From the NCBI GenBank assembly GCA_025331565.1, contig JAFREQ010000030.1, forward strand, positions 7,438,501-7,502,500: 64,000 bases of DNA. Reading direction: 5' to 3'. This stretch comes from Holacanthus passer (Eukaryota > Chordata > Actinopteri > Pomacanthidae). The position numbers and the translations under genes were made by a program. Under the pieces are notes generated by a model, which saw nothing but the letters and a program-made list of their open reading frames with translations, did not search any database and was not told where the DNA came from. Positions 1 through 11,399 of the stretch are shown piece by piece; the stretch's first letter is position 1; every line of letters starts with the position of its first letter.

Positions 1-1190
1 GCTTCCCCATATCACTGAAGACTGTCCTAGAGCTGGGACTGCCACTGAGCCTGAAATAATATTACGGAAAAGGGTCAAACACTGAATTACACTGCATTAG
101 TTTCAGCAAATAAACTGGCAACTCATACATAACACAAACACGCACACACACTCGTAGGGATGCTTCAGTAGCTCATAACATGTCTGTCAACTCCATCAAA
201 GCTGTGACAGGAGGTGAGTCTGCAAGGTCACAGGTAGCAGAGGTGTCTTTATTGGTGTAGATGTTAGAAAGGCTTGTGGAGCTGCATAGGGAACAGTGTT
301 TTACCCTCCCACAGACAGCTCAGCTGCCGGACCACAGTGGGCAGTGATGCACTCACACAATATCTAGTCCTCTTGGCCTGAGGACAATGTTAGAAACCAA
401 CTAAAATAGTTTGCGACACCATTTAAAGTGTTTGCTTTGAAGTTACATTGCAAACAAACTAATGTTATATCATACACATAGGTAGCATGCCATCTTCTTG
501 AACCACACGTGTGCACAGGGAGCCATAGCCAGCTGAGTAATCTATGTCATGAAAATGTTTTTACTCACCATTTCAAGGAAGGGAAGGGTGGGGACTGAAG
601 GCTGTGCGGTGGGTCCGAGTGGGCCCTGCTGGGGGCACAGCTGAGGGCTGTGACTGTATAGTTGTGACATTACAACCTTACAGAGGTCTTGATGGCTCAT
701 TTTAAGGCATAGTTTCTGAATACGGGTTGTGTGCATTTTTCTGTGGATTGAGCTTTTGTTACTTTCACAGTATTTACATAGCACTTACAACTGCTTTATG
801 ATACAAACATACATGGTATTCTCTGTTTCTATATAATGGGCACTTTAATGTACCTGTTTACCTCCATTGTTGGTTTTGTCTATATTTTAATTTAATTGAT
901 TGAAGATATTTATTTTTATCAGTCATATTGAAACAAAGTTTAAAGGGGTACTCCATCAGGTCTTCTGACGTACTACTGCATATGTGAAAATAGGAGGTTG
1001 CTGGGTGAAGTCTGATAAATGTCCTCAAGTGATGTCAATTGAGTCAGCATGAGTTGGGGCTGGAGACTACAAACTTGAAAATGAAAAATATATGAGGGTG
1101 TGGAATTAGAAGTGAGCTTCCCATACCTCTGTAGCCTCTTCTCTGCTTGAGGCTCCAGGCTGGATTACCCATTACTATTAACAACACACC
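1..1190. other. non-coding, no recognisable feature
   Basis: There is no supported exon here. Short ORFs lack splice context or homology I recognise. The stretch is probably vegfc intron 1 or 5' flank. Confidence 0.5.
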
Positions 1191-1199
1191 TGCTCCCAT

Positions 1200-1455
1200 T
1201 AGACCGATCTGCATGCATCACAAAGTAAGCCAGCATTCACCCAATCACACACGCATTCACAGATGACGACTAATTGGCCACCATCATGACCCATACATAC
1301 ACATTCACACAGCGGTGTGTGATAGCCATTGAGAGCAGTTTGGGGTTCAGTATCTTGCCCAAGGACACTTGGAGGATAAGGACATGCAGGGGCCAGAGAT
1401 CGTACCACTGACCTTCTGATGAGTAGGTGACTGCTGTCCGTCACCCAGTCCATTC
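1200..1455. repeat. fish interspersed repeat fragment (tatagcgc / 'gagccacagcc' family)
   Basis: Blocks such as cattcacccaatcacacacgc, ttggggttcagtatcttgcc, caaggacact and ccttctgat match a repeat common in fish genomes. Related pieces occur in the same orientation at 50515-50640, inverted at 14325-14375, and as the opposite end of the family at 33786-33885. The 84-codon minus-strand ORF across it is fortuitous. Confidence 0.6.
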
Positions 1456-1857
1456 ATTAATACAACACTTTGCTCCAGAGTAAAATATCTGTTCAGCTAC
1501 TAATCAAAGAGACTTGTAATTCAATGTAGATATTCATGGTCCCCAGAGGATGATTCCTAACAATTATTAAGTGTCACCATTGGGGAAACTTTTGTAACTG
1601 TAAAGGGAAAGAATATGACAGCCTCCTGGAGTTTCTTGTGGGGCTTTACAGAGTCTTATCAAATGTGTATTTATTGTAAAATGCATCACTGCTACACTGG
1701 GTGTATGTGTAGTTCATTATTTTTGAATAAAATAGATTAGCTTGATTCCAAAAATACCTGAATGAATGCTGACCTTGGAAAGCCTATTTTTGAGTTCTTA
1801 CAAAGACTGATTGTACTGTATCTAACATATCGTCATAAACACTGAATCAAATACAAA

Positions 1858-2579
1858 CAGTGGTGAAAGAAGTATTCAGATCTTTTAACTTAAGTGAAAG
1901 TACTAATACCATACAAAAATACTCCACTACAAGTTAAAGTCCTGCATTCAAAACTTTAACACTCAAAGTGTTATCAGCAAAATGTACTTAAAGTATGGAA
2001 AGTAAAAGCAGTGATTCTGCATAAAGAAGGTCCCTGCCCATGTCTGTGCTATTATATAGGATATGATATGATTACTACTGCATTAATGTGTATGTTGCAT
2101 TTTGCTGCTGTAGCTGTTTAGGTTTGAGCTAATTTTAACTACTTATGTACTGTGGAATAGTTGAATCTACAGCAATGCATAATTTTCTATCAGACCATCA
2201 GTTTTGTGACAGTGCATTTTCCAACTAAGCCAAGAGGTTTTTTTTAATGGTTTATTTGGGTAAGAAGGAGGAAAACATCAAACCACAAAGGAACACTTAA
2301 TCCTTCAGTTTATCAGAAAAATTCTTTTTCCAAGTCACCAAATTTGCAGATACATGGTTTTCACCAGGCTGGAAGGGAATGAAAAATTGTTATCTTAAAG
2401 GTAACTAGTGACTAAAGCTATCAGACAAATATAATGGAGTAGAATGTAAAACATTTGCCTCTAAAATGTAGTGGAGTAGAACAGTTGCATAAAATGGAAA
2501 CACAGTAAAGTACATATACATTGAATTTGTACTTAAATACAGTAGTTGAGTAAATATATTTAGTTACATTCCACCACTG
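1858..2579. mobile_element. non-autonomous hAT-like DNA transposon, 722 bp
   Basis: The element begins CAGTGGTGAAAGAAGTATTC and ends TTAGTTACATTCCACCACTG. The outermost 8 bases (CAGTGGTG/CACCACTG) are perfect inverted repeats, and the subterminal actta-agt-rich blocks are imperfectly inverted. It is flanked by aatacaaa and acaacaaa, an 8-bp target duplication with two mismatches, as expected for the hAT superfamily. The inside has no transposase ORF. The 'agtggtggaagaagtactcagatc' terminus is very common in fish genomes. Confidence 0.75.
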
Positions 2580-2589
2580 ACAACAAAGC

Positions 2590-5500
2590 TATACATGGTT
2601 CAGCCCAGATCCTCCTTGACTCATTTGACTTACTACATTTGGCTTCTTGTAGAGTAAAAAATCCCCTGTCATCCCCTCCAATGAACCCTGTTCAGTACCA
2701 TTAGTCTTCAAGACGTTCCTCTTTTTTTTCTTTCCTCCGTGTTTTCATTGGCTTTCCATATCTCATTTTCCTTTTGACCTATGGGATCTACTCCAGAACA
2801 TTTTTCTGCTTCATTGCTTTGGGGTTTCCTGAGGGTAGGACTGATCAACCTACTGGTCCTGTACCAAATAATATTTCAAAATAGCACTGTTAGTGGGAAT
2901 TAGTAGTACTTTCCGGAAACTCCTGCCTGAAGTATCAGATGAAAGGAATTTTACCACACATTGCAATACAGTGTATAAATATATATTCTCATATATAAAT
3001 ATAATAGTAAGCACTTACATGCTAGTTTGTTTGTTGTTATTGGCCACTTGTGCAGTTCTCAGTGCAGTAATTTTTGACACTGTGACATGGAGCTTTCACT
3101 TAAAGTTTGAATTTGGTTCAGATCTGTATTTTTAAAGTCTTACATCAACACTGTCTCCTGAAGACATCGTCTTAGTTACCTGCCTAGTTATGTTTAGGCA
3201 ACTGAAATTATATGTTAAAAGTCACAAGGTTGTGATTGGTTAAACAATGAAAAACTCAATGGTGATTCAAATCAGAAGTCAGAACACAAACCATAGCCTT
3301 TGTTGGCAAATGTTTTGTACACCTAACCATCGACACCAACTTCTGTTTGCACTGGTTTGTAAGAGGTCAACTCACAAACCTACAGATGTTGTCAGTAAAT
3401 AATAGCTGCAGCATGTTTCTTCTTAAAGATACTCTTTGGAAAATTCTTATTATTAATGACACTGTTGGCTTTTCAGTGAACTGCTGTCAACAGCCTGTTG
3501 TGTCTATGGAGTGAGAGGAGTGAGCATCATCTTGGCCATCGGCAATCAGATTTAGAATAGTGTAATGTTCCTATATTTTATTTGGACCACTGGCTCCATG
3601 ATACTAACTGGCTTTCCCTTTGCAAATGCCATGTTAGCAGACTTCATTTCTAAGCTAACGTTAGCTAGTGCTGTACACTGTTGCTACTGTAGGGGAGTGG
3701 AAGAGAGGAGCATGCATAAACGTCCCATCCTTTGGACTTTGCTGGAAAAACTGTCCTGAGTCCTTTACATAGAAATCAGTTCACAGGCTGTCATAGGCAA
3801 CCGAGAAAGTAAGTAAAGTAAGGCCTAATTTTTTCAATGTTACAAATCATTCACACATTGGCAATACACAGCATTTAATACATGCAAAGCCCATACTGAG
3901 TTGCAATAAATCACAGTAAACCCAAGCTACCCATATTAAGCTCATCAGATTTCTGATGGTAGCGTTTTGCTCAAAAGGGACAGTTTCAAATAATTTTTGA
4001 AAAGTAAAAGAAGAAATAAGAAAACCCTATATCTGGTTCAGAAAATTACACTAGAAGTAGAAATTAACTTGATATTGACTCCATTGAATCCAGGGTTCCT
4101 GACCACTCTGAGGATAGATGGAGGCAACAAAAGCACTTTGGTAAGGTTAGGAAAAGATCTTTTCACTTCATTTCACTTTAATTTTGGTTAAATGTTAATA
4201 AAAAATTAATTTGGGAAATACTCACGAAATTTAATCTGTAGGATTCATGTACAAGGACATTAAGTTTCATTTTGAAAGTCGTGTTGAGTGTCCTGGGCAG
4301 TGGACAATTTGTGCCCATTTACTGTATTATTTGTAGAAGGAAAATAGGAAAAGCATTAATCAGTCTAAAACATTATAGGGTTGAGTGGGTTTGAGTGGGT
4401 TTAAAATTGGTTTGCAAAAGTGCACGATTTGCAGTAAATGAAATGCAGTAAACTCCGTTTTTTCCTCAACTAATTACGTAATCGGTTGATGTCTGAAATG
4501 TGAACTTTCCAAACAGAGGCTGAAGCTGTCTATATTAACATGTCAGTTTTTACTTAACAAAGTGGAAGTATTCAGCAACATATTTTGGATGTATTTCCTG
4601 CTGAACTCATTCAAAAGTCATCTTGGTGCCATCTCTTTTCTACACTTACCACAGACATTTATTCGTGTTGAGTGTTGCATTTTTCATCTGAGTGTTATTT
4701 TGTTGTTGTTCGAGTGTTATGTTTCAGGGATGAATTTTTACTTTTGGTTTTCCCTTCAATCTTGATAGAAAGTCTGGCCAAGCTAGGAGAAAAAACCTTC
4801 TTCCTCGTCAAATTCCACTGTTGAAATTCAGTTATGATTTAAAGTGACGATGGTCTTTAGTAGGGAACTGTAGCATGCCAGAATGCTTCCAACCTTCATG
4901 TAATCTGTAAATGACCCTGAACTCTGAAATAGATAGATGTGGTGAAATACTCGACACAACACCAGCATTTCTCTCTCTCTGTCTCCCCAGGTCTGTCTCA
5001 ATGTCTCTCTTTTGTTGCTCCATCACTCTTACTTCATTGTGATGAAGATGACTAAGAATAGAATAATATCAAAGCTCCTTTTCTATTTCTTCAGCCTTTA
5101 TCCTTACCCATTCACCACGTAATCTCTCATCTCTCTGTTTTCATTTATATAAATGCTTCACCCCCCCATTCCTTTCTGTCTGTCTGTATCTCTTGGACAT
5201 ATTTCACAACCCCCTGGATTCTGCAGAAGAATGTGTGTAATTAGCAATAATTTTAAAGGAATTTTCTGTGATTTCTCTGTGGACAGTCCAGCTCAGTCTC
5301 ACCGCTATGCCTGAGTGTTTACATACATGTCCATCTGCTTCAAATATCAACCTTGTTAACTATAAATATCACTCTAAAAAATGTAAGATGTTCCTACAGA
5401 TTGAGACAGTAGTAGACACAATGTGCTTCTGTTGAGTATTGGTTTGACTTCCTTATAGTTTCTGGTTCAGAAGAAAATCTCAACATTTTAAGCAACTTTT

Positions 5501-5680
5501 CAAAAAAGCCTTTAAAAGGATAGTGACAGGTAAAGACTTCCATTAAGTGTCACAGTTAAAGGATGAGCATCCCCACCAACCTATTCTTCAATCTAAGCAA
5601 ATGGCTGTGTTTCTACCTGTCCTTAAAACTGCATTATTTTTCTTTAATTTAAGAATGACATCGATAAACAACACATAACT
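2590..5680. other. non-coding, no recognisable gene
   Basis: AT-rich sequence with short ORFs only. A CT-rich tract lies near 4971-5010. I see no exon with convincing splice sites and no recognisable transposon protein. Confidence 0.4.
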
Positions 5681-5694
5681 TAATATGGCGAATT

Positions 5695-6966
5695 TATTAG
5701 ATTAGATTCAAGTTTGTCGTTGCAGTACAGGTACTGACCTGCAGTTTAACATCTAACCAGAAGTGCAACAAGCAGCAAAAGTGCAGAGTAATGTCTACAT
5801 TTAAAGGCACATATAATTAAACAGAATGGAGTATATATATATATGCTAAGACATAAATACACAGTGTGAACAGTATTGAAAGCAACATTATGAGCAGTAT
5901 GTAATGAATCAGCATAGATGTATATAGTAGGATTAACATGAACATGTGCAGCTGTTACATAACCCTGGTGCAGGGTTCAGCAAGGTGACAGCTGAGGGGA
6001 AGAAGCTGTTCTTGAGCCTGCTGGTCCTGGAACAGAAAGTCCTGTAGTGACTGGGGTGAGAGGTGTCCAAGATGATGCTTCACACCCTCCACAGACACAA
6101 CTTGTCTTTATGATGGGTTCACCAGAATCTAAGGAGACAGATTGATCTTCTCCCGTCTTCTCAAGAAGAACAGACTGGTGAGCCTTCTTGAAGGTTGAGT
6201 TGGACTCAGAGTTGCAGTGTTAAGGGTCAAAGACAGCTCCTTGGAGATGTGGACAAACAGAAACTTAAAGCTGGCAACATGCTCAACCTTTGAACCATTG
6301 ACGCAATGACCTTTCATTTTTGGTGTTGAGGGCCAGATTGTTGTCAGTGGACCTTGCTTGCTGCTGCTTACTTGCTAATGGTAGTGGAACCCTGAATAGA
6401 TGTGTAGTCATAGATGAAGAGGGGAGTAGAGGAGAGGATTCAGCATACAGTCATGTGGGATGCCATTGTTCAGGTTGGGGCTTGAGGAAGTATGATTGTC
6501 TAACCTATCAAACTGGGGTTTGTTGGTTGGGAAGTCCAGTATCCAGTTGCCTACAGAGGTGTTGATATCCAGGTCACTGAGTTTGGTGACCAGTTTGGAG
6601 GGGATGATGCTGTTGAATGCTGAACTGAAGTCGATGAACAGCATTCTCATGGAAGTGTTATCCAGGTGAGCCAAGACCAGCCTTTTGAAGCATGTCATGA
6701 TGGTGGGGGGAGTGCAACAGTGGGGAGGTCATTGAAGTTTACTGTAGTGGACCAGTAGGAACCAGCACAGTGGAGGTGTTTTTAAAGCATACATGTGGGC
6801 GGAGGAATGTATGAGGAGCTGGTGATCTGCAGAGAGCACAGGAGGACACCTCCTTGTTATCCCTGTCAAATTGTGTATGAAATCTGTTGAGCTCATCAAG
6901 GAAGGAGCCATCATGGCTAGGGAGTATTATTGATGATTTTGTAGTCCTAGGTAACCAGATGGTCAC
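5695..6966 (-). mobile_element. LINE fossil (CR1/L2/Rex-like): RT fragments, C-terminus and 3' UTR
   Basis: Read on the minus strand from 6966 down, there is a pre-RT linker (LDELNRFHTQFDRDNKEV), then the RT core at 6698-6408 (RMLFIDFSSAFNSIIPSKLV, a GIPHDCMLNPLLYS block in place of the usual PQGC), then a thumb-like block at 6317-6129 (FKFLFVHISKELSLTLNT). A C-terminal block with LKNSFFPSAVTLLN follows at about 6030-5965, and then a 3' UTR. Its reverse complement ends in the tail-like attagattagatt near 5700. Frameshifts and deletions break the ORF, including loss of the FADD box. It is inactive. Confidence 0.8.
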
Positions 6967-7330
6967 CTGTAGGCAGACTCTTCCCCACCCATGAGTCCCG
7001 TGAGAGTGGTGCCATTCGCAAACTTCAGGAGCTAGACAGACTGATGACTGAAGTTGTACTTGTTGATGTACAGAGAGAAGAGCAGAGGAGAAATTAGGCA
7101 GCCTTGATGATAGATGATGATGATGATGAGCCAGGATGATAGTACTGAAGGCAAACAGGATCTTGGTTTAGGTTCTTCCAAAATCCAGGTGCAAGAGCAT
7201 GAAGTGGAGATCTGTGTTGACAGCATCATCTCTGTAGGCAAACTGCAGAGTGTCTAGGAGTGGGTCAGTGATGGCTTTGAGGTGGGACAGCACAAGGCAC
7301 CCAAATTACTTTATTACCAGAGTGATCAGG
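6967..7330 (-). mobile_element. second LINE RT fragment abutting the first
   Basis: On the minus strand this has its own RT landmarks: an AYRDDAVNT-like start near 7235, a QGCLISPLLFSLYIN block around 7060-7115, and LLKFANGTTLTGLMGGEE at 6970-7030, which replaces the catalytic FADD by FANG. These come before the linker region of the element at 5695-6966, so there are two fossil copies joined head to tail, not one element. A GAT-rich simple repeat lies inside (7108-7130). Confidence 0.65.
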
Positions 7331-9490
7331 GAGATGGGTCTGTTCATTCATTACTGTTCATCATTAAGTCAAGTTAACACCAAAAACAGGGGGCAGCAGA
7401 TGGCTGGTATTGTTACAGCCACCATGAAAAAAATGTCAGCTGTGCACCATAAGTCTTGTCCTCTAATGCTTGCTAACTTCCAAATTATTCAGTATGATTT
7501 CAATATTGAGAACAACATGAAAGTATTTATTGTTCTAAGGCAGGGTAACTATCTTAAAAACTCACCAGCTGATAAGACAAAATGGCTAATGTTAGGTAGC
7601 AACAGCATTCTATTTTGTAAAACCTACCACATGAGGAAGCATAATCAGTAACCTCAGTTTGCCAACATTAACATTAGAACCTGGAAGCCCAGTACAGCTT
7701 GATGACTTTATTTGTCCTGCTACTACATTTATTATTTGTTTTCATTTGGTATAATGTTGGTGGGCTACCAGGTTTAGGGAGATGCACCTACAGTGCTGCA
7801 GTGCCTGTAGAACCAGAACAAGAGGCCTTGGCTCCACCAGATCCTCAGCCACCATCTGTGCTTCACTGTGGCTCCCTGTGTAATCTCAAACCTTTCCATC
7901 GTTCACTGGGTAGTGTAACAGTACTCTTATACTTTAATGTAGACGTGCATGTTCTATAGCAAACAAAGCTACGGCATTTACATAATGTAGGAGGGCAAAA
8001 TATTGGAACCACCGCAGTATGATGCATTCTGATACACTCAACACTATGACTGTGACTTCAATAATTAACATATAATTGAATTAAAAATTCAATAAACATT
8101 AACTGTTTACAGCATATGGCTGAAAATTATTAGTGGTCCAATCTTCATTGGTGCTTGTTGATGCTGGGTTAATTTTGGGTCCAGTGCATTCCAGCCATAA
8201 AATACTGTGGTGGTGAATGTCACAGATTGTAACAAGAATTGCATTGTTATCTTTTTCAAGGAGATGCAACACACCAAAATTATACTGAAGTAAATCACAG
8301 GTAATTCTGTAGAGTAAAAATTATGTCTTAAAAAAGGTGTTAAATTCTCCAGTTCCAATAGTGTAAAAACAAATCACAAAAAACGTTGTAACAGATTTTG
8401 TAATAGATTTTGTTGCAGAGCTGTTGTATGGGACTGCATGAGTTTTAGCTTGGTGTGCCAAATAAACTGGAATTAATTTTCTCTTCCATTCTGGTTAATG
8501 GCACTTTTTTGCACTGGGTGGTCTTCACTTCACACAATACAAGAAAAAAATGGTTTTACAAATTTCCTATATCTTGTCTGTACTTCTGGGTTTATTCACA
8601 TATGTACAACTTGTTTACAGCCTTTTATACAGGCTTCTCTTGGCAGTATTGCATTTCAAGCTTTATGGCAGCTGAGAGGTTGCTGTCATCGTGAAGTGTG
8701 TCATATTATTTTAATATGTATATATATGTTTTTCCTTTCCCTGCCTGGAGTCTCTGGCAGAGGGCTATTCGGTCACCAAAGACTCTATGAGAGAGAAGTG
8801 CTGACTTGTCCTTCACTGCACCTGCCCCCCTTTCCAGATCCTGTCAGAAGCATTCACAGTTTAACGCAGGCATTAGTGTGAAACTAACACAGATTTAGTT
8901 GCCAGTTTTCAAGTTGAGATTTTTATAAATCAAGGCAAAGTCCGATCAGTCCTACAGTTCATATTCATATTATCCTCTGCCAAAGAAGATGTACTCAGTT
9001 GCATTTGTTTATTTGTGAGATGCTTCAAAAACCTGGTAATAGAGATTTTAAAAAAATTACGCCACTTGCCAAAGATCATGTTTTTTGTTGCTTTGATTTT
9101 AGGTTTTCTCAACATTGCAAGAGAGCATTTTGAGCATTTTCACAGTTTACTTATTGTAAACTCTGAATGATAAATGCTGGTTTGTATGAATTTTCATGTA
9201 AAGTTAGATGCAAATGAAACATTTTCTAATAAGATATTGAGGATTACACAGCTTTTGTTGCAAGCACTCTCTGCGAGTGTTTTCTAGTTTTAAAGTTCAA
9301 AAGTTTTAAAGGTCAGTCTGTACTCTGTACAGTTTTTCCTTTGACCATATACATTTGTAACATCCACATGCATATTTTATAAAGTTCCAATCTGGTGTTC
9401 TGGTGGTGTGGTCAATTCTCATTTTAGTTTTGTATTGAAAGTGCCTTACTGTCTTAACTGCAATGCATAAATAGAAGAATATATTAATTG
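7331..9490. other. non-coding with possible old repeats
   Basis: No supported exon. An ORF at 7699-7959 begins with a hydrophobic stretch but has no good donor and no recognised homology. The stretch from about 7990 to 8360 looks like an interspersed repeat, but I cannot name it. Confidence 0.35.
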
Positions 9491-9493
9491 TCC

Positions 9494-10456
9494 CTTGCAA
9501 ATTTGGGGCTGCATTTCTGCAAATGGAGTTGGAGATTTGGTCAGGATTAATGTTGTCCTCAATGCTGAGAAATACAGGCAGATACCTATACATCATGCAA
9601 TACCATCAGGGAAGGCACATGATTGGCCCCAAATTTATTCTGCAGCAGGACAACAACCCCAAACATACAGCCAATGTCATTAGGAACTATCATCAGCGTA
9701 AAGAAGAACAAGAAGTCCTGGAAGTGATGGTGTGGCCCCACAGAGCCCTGATCTCAACATCATCCAGTCTGTCTGGGATTACATGAAGAGACAGAAGGAT
9801 TTGAGGAAGCCTACATCCACAGGAGATCTGTGGTTAGTTCTCCAAGATGTTTGGAACAACCTACCAACTGAGTTCCTTCACAAACTGTGTGCAAGTGTAC
9901 CTAGAAGAATTGATGCTGTTTTGAAGGCAAAGGGTGGTCACACCAAATACTGATTTGATTTAGAGTTGCTCCAGTGGCTGAAGGCTGGGCGGTGGGTGCT
10001 AAGGCTGGATGGCAGGGACCACAGGGAAACACAAGAGGCTCGAAACACTAGGGACCGATGCAAAGACTGGGAGCATGGAAAGGGGCCGAACCAAGGGGAA
10101 ACAAAGGGGATGATCTAAGGAGGGGACGATCTAAGGGGCCGCTAGCAGGTGGGATCAGAGGTCTTTTAAAGCTGCCGGTCGTTAATGAAAATTGTAGACA
10201 GCTGAGCTAAAGAGAGCCCCAGCACACAAAGACCACACCTCCAGCCACCGAAGCAATGCCTGAACAAAAAGACCAAACCAAAAACACTGGAGTATACAAC
10301 CAAACATGCAAAGAAAACAAACCAGAAAAAACACCAAAGTCAATCAAGACCCAAACCATGACATTGATGAAAATAAACTATTAACACTTCCGTTTTTGAA
10401 AGCATTCTTAGTTTACAGCATTTTTTCACAACTGCCTAAAACTTTTGCACAGTACT
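9494..10456 (+). mobile_element. Tc1-type transposon remnant, 5'-truncated and split by an insertion
   Basis: Frames at 9495-9953 read WGCISANGVGDLVRINVV, NAEKYRQIPIHHAIPSGK, FILQQDNNPKHTANVI, APQSPDLNIIQSVWDYMK and VLKAKGGHTKY. This is the C-terminal half of a Tc1 transposase, in at least two frames. The second catalytic Asp (QQDN) is present. The third catalytic residue, normally Glu in NIIE, is Gln. The right terminal inverted repeat is recognisable at about 10363-10455 (ending cttttgcacagtact next to TA). It is separated from the ORF by about 400 bp of unrelated sequence. The left half is missing. Confidence 0.85.
9965..10362. mobile_element. insertion nested inside the Tc1 remnant
   Basis: The Tc1 3' region reads tgatttgatttaga up to 9964 and resumes attgatgaaaataaac at 10363. 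The intervening 398 bp is more GC- and purine-rich than its surroundings (ggcaggga, aaggggc and aaggggat blocks) and matches nothing else I can see in the window. I found no clear inverted repeat or target duplication, so the class is unknown. Confidence 0.55.
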
Positions 10457-10486
10457 ATATATATATATATACGTATACATATATAT

Positions 10487-10531
<45 letters not shown>

Positions 10532-10532
10532 A
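10455..10532. repeat. compound (AT)n(AC)n(AT)n microsatellite
   Basis: TA-repeat, a short CA-repeat and a second TA-repeat directly abut the Tc1 right end. Tc1 elements target TA, so the element may have inserted at the edge of this microsatellite. Confidence 0.9.
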
Positions 10533-10559
10533 GTTAAGTTGCATAGTGTTGATATAGTT

Positions 10560-10980
10560 CAGAAAGGAGGAGGCATAAAAAGGAGAGGCGGTCAGGTGGG
10601 GGAGGAGAATGGCTATGTATGCATCGGCCATGTTGGTGTAAACATGGTCGAAGGCTTAGTCCCCCTTCTGGGGACAGGAGGCATGTTGATGGATTTTGGG
10701 GTTTACAGGTTTTAGACTGGAGTGGTTGAAGTCATCCGCAACAATAAGGGCTGTCTGTGGATGTGTAGTGTGTTGTTTGCTAATGGCATCGTGCAGAGGG
10801 AATATATGCTGCAGTCACAACAGTACATGTAAATTCTCTGGGCAGATAGAAAGGTCTACACTTAAGCATGAGGTATTCGAGTTTAGCAGAGCAGTGACTC
10901 TGGATTATAGGAGTATCTATGCAACTTTGGTCTACTTAGCCCAAGATGGTGAACGTGTTCATAATTAGTTGCCTATTTAC
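10560..10980 (-). mobile_element. LINE endonuclease-domain fragment
   Basis: The reverse complement of 10740-10910 reads LEYLMLKCRPFYLPREFTC and, in a shifted frame, IVADDFN, matching the IVAGDFN motif of apurinic-type endonucleases in fish LINE ORF2. The reading frame is broken at the CH-stop junction. The plus-strand 90-codon ORF at 10696-10968 is the antisense shadow. Confidence 0.7.
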
Positions 10981-11276
10981 ACATCCAGCAGACATGGGAA
11001 GTCCAGTATTCACTCCCCTTTTAGCTCTGCTTTAGTCTTAACCAACTCCTCAGGGAAATATCTTGATCTTTAGCTGGTGAATGCTCCAACATGTTCAGCA
11101 GCCCACCCATCTCTAACTTCTAAACAGTTGGGTGATGTATTCACATCTGATAAAGCTTCAAAATCATGGATCTATTACTTTATTAGCTTTCATGGGTTGT
11201 ATGTCATCAGTCCCACAAATGCATCCTCTTCCACTTTATACTTTTAAAGCAATGCTCACATCATGTCATACAATGT

Positions 11277-11304
11277 TTGTACATTGTACATGTACAATGT
11301 ACAA
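11277..11304. repeat. perfect 28-bp palindrome
   Basis: The half-site is TTGTACATTGTACA, followed at once by its exact reverse complement with no spacer. It is built from nested TGTACA units. The flanks (t and g) do not continue the symmetry. Confidence 0.95.
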
Positions 11305-11344
11305 GGCATTTCAATCATTAAAACATGGTCTGACCTGTACAGAA

Positions 11345-11369
11345 GTGTGTGTGTGTGTGTGTGTGTGTT
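11345..11369. repeat. (GT)n microsatellite
   Basis: About 12 uninterrupted GT units. Two plus-strand ORFs cross it and owe part of their length to it. Confidence 0.95.
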
Positions 11370-11399
11370 AATCTCTAATCACTGTAGATGGACACCAAG

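Noticed and set aside
6320..6565. Plus-strand 81-codon ORF with several Cys
   Set aside because: Antisense of LINE RT sequence; no independent support.
7699..7959. ORF with a hydrophobic N-terminus (MMTLFVLLLHLLFVF...), considered as vegfc exon 1
   Set aside because: No convincing phase-0 donor after the leader, no VEGF-C propeptide similarity, and repeats close by.
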